A stretch of 64,000 bases of DNA from Channa striata (taxonomy: Eukaryota; Chordata; Actinopteri; Anabantiformes; Channidae), in assembly GCA_033026295.1 (NCBI GenBank), contig CM065181.1, positions 3,257,001 through 3,321,000 on the forward strand, read 5' to 3'. A program made the translations under genes and the position numbers. The notes beneath the pieces are model-generated. The model was not told the origin of the DNA. It did not search any database and saw only the letters and a program-made list of their open reading frames with translations. Positions 62,901-64,000 of this stretch are shown piece after piece; the first letter of the stretch is position 1, and every line of letters begins with the position of its first letter.

Positions 62901-64000
62901 AATAAATTACCCACTTTCTCAATGAGTCATATACAATAGACTCTAATTATAAGCATTCTCAAGGGTTCGGAGGAATGTGTTATATTACTAAGTAGGCTGC
63001 CCATGCTGAGACGGATCCCAAGATTCTGCAACGCTGCACACAGCCTGTTGCTTTTGAGGCACTGAGTGGGTGTATTCTAGTCAATACTCTAAACTAAAGA
63101 CAGGTTTATGAGGGTGGTTATTGCTCCCCCTCTTCCTCTTCCCTCTGATGTTCTACTAAATTCGACAGAATATCTTTAGAGAAGCATCTTCTCTGAGGAA
63201 TGTGCTCCTCCACATGGGACCGGGTGTATTTGTAGAAGCGATCTGTCTACTTGAAGAATGTGTCTCCTGAGTGTCTTAACTCTCATTTCTTCCCTTACTG
63301 CCAAAATGAAAGAAGACACACAGCGCTGTCTGCCCATTATCCTCAGGGCTTAGTCTCTCCTGTCTTCCTAGATGAGACTTAGGATGTGTGAGTGTGGAAG
63401 TGTGTACATGTCTGTTTCTGTTTGTCTGTATGCAGTGCGTGTTTTTGCTACTGAGATGACATTCACACCTTCTGTACCTCTCACAGAAACCTAATCCAAG
63501 CCAGAAAAAAACAACTAGAATAAAACAATTGAGATGTAAAAAATGAAAATTGAGGTTGTATACTGCAGAAAGCCACATGTTTGTCAGGTTTTTAGTTTGA
63601 CAAAACCCTGAATATCTTACTCCGTTAAAACAAGTGCCAAGAAAATCAAACAATGTTTCTTACTTGCAGCTCCATTGATGTGCCATGTTTGAGCACAGTG
63701 ACACCCTTTTGTAGAAAATTCTTAAAATGCAGTAATTTGCATTTTAAACATCTTAAAATTAATTCTACCTATTTTATAAAAACACGAGTTTTTTTGTTGT
63801 GTTCTTTTTGTGTAAAAATAAAAATGCTGTCCAAACAATGCGTGTGTGAAAATTACAACTGATTTAAGTGCATAGTCCACAGAATAAAAACTTAGCCTGT
63901 TTTTTTCTAGTTACACAAATGAAGAGTATGAGCACAATACAGATACTGTCACAAGCAATTCCCTGTCACCTCGTATACAGCAGCTGTGTTTGTCAAAAAT
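59969..64000 (+). other. distal part of the first intron, nothing assigned
   Basis: AT-rich with a poly-T at 61186-61202. No ptpru exon 2 (CTFEE-like) or other exon was found before the window ends. Confidence 0.4.

Noticed and set aside
1..64000. CRISPR array, operon, phage or other prokaryotic system
   Set aside because: The only regularly spaced repeats are eukaryotic microsatellites; genes are intron-split and the ORF structure is not prokaryotic.

Overview
The window is vertebrate nuclear DNA from a ray-finned fish, most likely a percomorph teleost. The evidence is a split gene with GT-AG introns that encodes a recognisable vertebrate protein, CpG-rich promoters in AT-rich surroundings, and several repeat families I know from teleosts: tRNA-derived SINEs, degenerate Tc1/mariner copies, and a CR1/L2/Rex1-like LINE whose 3' end carries an AATTC tail. 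No bacterial, viral or plasmid organisation is seen.

Region by region. 1-1500 is AT-rich with no supported gene. 1500-3370 is CpG-rich with CCAAT boxes, GC boxes and an NRF1-type palindrome, and is the probable gmeb1 promoter. 3849-14460 is gmeb1 on the + strand. Nine coding exons (first ATG 3908, stop 13793-13795) join without a frame break into 601 codons: an N-terminal block, a SAND DNA-binding domain with its KDWK motif, a central helical region, a basic nuclear-localisation stretch and a long Thr/Gln-rich tail. Its introns hold three Tc1/mariner relics or fragments, a LINE tail that stops about 39 bases before exon 6, and a complete Tc1-type MITE. 14460-42300 is an intergenic desert of about 28 kb with repeat relics. 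These include the C-terminal part of a LINE reverse transcriptase (24027-25145, minus), two copies of an unclassified terminal-inverted-repeat element, two copies of one Tc1 family, and an expanded AATTC microsatellite. 42300-43100 is a second CpG-rich promoter followed by one coding exon (42739-42808) that encodes a signal peptide. Its phase, its split glycine codon and the human neighbourhood of GMEB1 (1p35.3) point to exon 1 of ptpru. The rest of the window, more than 21 kb, is its first intron, with SINEs, a Tc1 relic, a CpG cluster near 45.2-45.6 kb and several repeat-poor patches that could be conserved regulatory elements.

The two genes do not form a pathway. GMEB1 is a nuclear DNA-binding modulator of glucocorticoid-responsive transcription, and PTPRU is a cell-surface phosphatase-family receptor. 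I found no undescribed multi-gene system. The observations most worth checking are a short upstream ORF whose stop overlaps the gmeb1 start codon (TGATG), overlapping out-of-frame upstream ATGs before the ptpru signal peptide, the LINE tail next to an exon, and candidate intronic enhancers.
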